A stretch of DNA of 46,060 nt from NCBI GenBank assembly GCA_013001055.1, contig JABDNH010000022.1:1-46060 (forward strand), given 5' to 3'. This document shows positions 44,583 to 46,060 of this stretch, piece by piece. The position numbers and the translations under genes were made by a program. The stretch is from Sphingomonas sp. GTDB lineage: Bacteria; Pseudomonadota; Alphaproteobacteria; Sphingomonadales; Sphingomonadaceae. The notes under the pieces were generated by a model that worked only from the letters and a program-made list of their open reading frames with translations, was not told where the DNA came from and did not search any database. Positions within the stretch are counted from its first letter, which is position 1. Every line of letters begins with the position of its first letter.

Positions 44583-44768
44583 ATGCCAACCACGCTTGCC
44601 GCCATGATCGTCGCCACACTCGCCGGCAGTCAGCCGGTGCTGACCGACATCATCTATGGCGATGCCGACGTTGCAATCAGCGCGGGGCGCGTCCTCACGC
44701 ATGACGAACGCGCCTGGCGCGAACGGGTCGATATCCCGCTGAATTTCCTGGACCGCGAAGATCCCTAG
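44583..44768 (+). CDS. Small protein of unknown function (61 residues)
   Basis: I do not recognise this protein. It starts with a moderately hydrophobic stretch (TTLAAMIVATLAGSQPVL), possibly a weak signal or peripheral helix, and ends in a charged half (THDERAWRERVDIPLNFLDR). GGAGAGG (about 44570-44576) before ATG 44583 is a convincing ribosome site. It stands alone on the plus strand between thiL and nusB, divergent from the first and overlapping the second by four bases (CTAG). The strong site and clean end-to-end overlap support a real gene. Confidence 0.6.
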   Translation: MPTTLAAMIVATLAGSQPVLTDIIYGDADVAISAGRVLTHDERAWRERVDIPLNFLDREDP

Positions 44769-45211
44769 GCGCGGACCTCGGCGGCGATGGCGTCCAGCAG
44801 TCCGTTGACGAAGCCCTTTTCCTTCTTGTCGTAGAAGGCGTCGGCGACATCGAGATATTCATCGATGACCGAACCGCGGGGGACATCGGGCCGGGCGAGT
44901 AATTCATAAGTGCCGGCGCGCAGGATCGCGCACATCGGGCGGTCGAGCCGTTTGATGCTCCATCCGTCAGCCAGCTTGCCCGCGATTTTCTCGTCAATCT
45001 CGTCCTTGCGGGCCAGGACCCCGGCGACAATGTCGTCGAAGAACAGCACTTCGGCTTCCGCATACTGAACGTCCTCGATCGTTGCGCCGAGGCGATGTTC
45101 GTGAAATTCGTGAATCAGCTTTGCCGTCGGCGTGCCTTCCATATCCTGCTGATAAAGGGCCTGGACGGCGGCAAGGCGCGCAGCGGAGCGGGATTGGGAG
45201 CGGGCGTTCAT
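44765..45211 (-). CDS. nusB: Transcription antitermination factor NusB
   Basis: NusB binds boxA RNA with S10 and supports rRNA antitermination. The 148-residue all-helical protein starts MNARSQSRSAARLAAVQALYQQDM and has the family segments RLDRPMCAILRAGTYELL and VIDEYLDVADAFYDKKEKGF. ATG 45211 is chosen; the longer frame to 45277 lacks family match. It is upstream of thiL on the same strand, the usual order in the group. Confidence 0.94.
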   Translation of the reverse strand: MNARSQSRSAARLAAVQALYQQDMEGTPTAKLIHEFHEHRLGATIEDVQYAEAEVLFFDDIVAGVLARKDEIDEKIAGKLADGWSIKRLDRPMCAILRAGTYELLARPDVPRGSVIDEYLDVADAFYDKKEKGFVNGLLDAIAAEVRA

Positions 45212-45280
45212 GATGGCGCGCGCTTTAGGGGTGCGAACGCCACTTGCGCAAGCCCCGTGTCGGGCGCAACTTCCCATTCG

Positions 45281-46060
45281 ATGGACGTAATGGCCGCTTT
45301 TGCCAACCAGGTCGACTATTGCCGGGCCAACGAAGCGCCGGTGACGGCAGCGATCGTCGCTGCGATAGCCAAGGCGCTACGCCCCACCAATGCTTTCGGG
45401 ATTACCGTACTCGATTGGCCGGGCAACCCGCTCGCCGACGGTCTGCCGCTGCGCTGCGCCGCCGCGCTAAGATCGCTCCATCTGGAGGGCAAGGCGCGCA
45501 TCCTCGATCCGATCTACCGTGGGACGGCGGAGCCCGAAGAAGCCGAAACGGCGGTCGCCGCCATACTGGCCATGCACGGCGATGCGCTGCTCCCCTGGGT
45601 CGACAGGCCGCCGCAAACCAACGAGGCAGGGCGATCGGTCGGCTACGTCGCGGCGATGCTGTGGCTGGCCGCGCGGGGGTTGCCGTCAAGGTTCGAGCTG
45701 ATCGAGATCGGATCATCGGCGGGCATCAACCTCATGCTGGACCGCTATGCCTACGATCTGGGCGGTGTGCGTGTCGGGGCCGAGGGGCCCGTCCTGACAC
45801 TAAGGCCGGACTGGCGCGGCCCAATGCCGAGAGAGCAGGATATTGAAATTGTTTCGGCGTGGGGCTGCGATGTCGCGCCTATCGACCTGACGCGCCAAAG
45901 CGGGCGGCGCCGACTGGAAGCCTATATCTGGCCCGAACAGAAGGAACGGCTCGAACGGTTCAAATTGGTCACTGCCGCAGCGCGCGCCAAACCGCCCAAC
46001 CTGGTCGAGGCCGAGGCCGCTGATTTCGTCGAATCGCAGCTATCGCGCCCGCAGGACGAC
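45281..46060 (+). CDS. DUF2332 family protein (3' end cut by window edge)
   Basis: The frame from ATG 45281 (or ATG 45290, three codons later) is open to the last base, giving about 260 residues. It shows FANQVDYCRANEAPVTAAI, then NEAGRSVGYVAAMLWLAARG, IEIGSSAGINLMLDRYAYDL and GCDVAPIDL. The segment with GSSAGINL resembles a methyltransferase-like glycine loop and is typical of DUF2332 proteins, whose function is unknown. It is divergent from nusB. Confidence 0.75.
   Translation, partial: MDVMAAFANQVDYCRANEAPVTAAIVAAIAKALRPTNAFGITVLDWPGNPLADGLPLRCAAALRSLHLEGKARILDPIYRGTAEPEEAETAVAAILAMHGDALLPWVDRPPQTNEAGRSVGYVAAMLWLAARGLPSRFELIEIGSSAGINLMLDRYAYDLGGVRVGAEGPVLTLRPDWRGPMPREQDIEIVSAWGCDVAPIDLTRQSGRRRLEAYIWPEQKERLERFKLVTAAARAKPPNLVEAEAADFVESQLSRPQDD

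Overview
The window is a GC-rich, tightly packed chromosomal segment. Its content and gene order point to an alphaproteobacterium of the order Sphingomonadales: an infA-maf-RNase E/G-yacG-tRNA-Phe block, an adjacent nusB-thiL-hppA block, a bifunctional Rel, CarD, DUF1489, a bacterial CDC48 ATPase, a two-domain MaeB, and an ECF sigma/anti-sigma pair beside a subtilase. This assignment rests on recognised families and synteny; no database search was possible. I see no integrase, transposase, CRISPR array or rRNA, and no gap between genes longer than about 200 bases.

Layout. 1-9293: 5' part of mutS (minus), maeB, rel, an HxlR regulator, rpoZ, then a coupled phospholipase D/MFS pair. 9290-18346: CDC48 ATPase, SDR and cyclophilin (minus), mgtE and DUF1489 (plus), two GIN-domain envelope proteins, carD and dinB (minus). 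18437-22549: sucC, exoD, an LprI-like protein and etfBA. 22636-26010: an envelope-stress-like module of a low-complexity secreted protein and a subtilase (minus) facing an ECF sigma/anti-sigma operon (plus). The three promoters of this module share one motif. 26007-32205: nhaA, then a three-gene operon (TIR-TM-TPR protein, a 124-residue protein of no recognised family, a SLOG-like protein with four membrane helices), then a small channel protein. 32298-39096: a two-subunit sodium/solute symporter, argGH, tRNA-Phe, yacG, RNase E/G, maf and infA. 39179-46060: an S9 peptidase, hppA, a possible 30-residue microprotein, thiL, a small unknown gene, nusB and a DUF2332 gene cut by the window edge.

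Two loci stand out. The TIR/small protein/SLOG-4TM operon (27418-31762) has the parts of a nucleotide-signalling conflict system: a TIR enzyme that could make an NAD-derived signal, a SLOG domain that could bind it, and a membrane-helix effector. It resembles Thoeris in logic but has a membrane module in place of SIR2, and an unknown middle gene. The ECF locus has a perfect 10-base dyad between the divergent sigma and subtilase genes, and the same two boxes with identical 12-base spacing recur before the low-complexity gene, defining a local regulon. Genome compaction is also marked: five of ten convergent gene pairs overlap by exactly four bases through a shared CTAG or TTAG.
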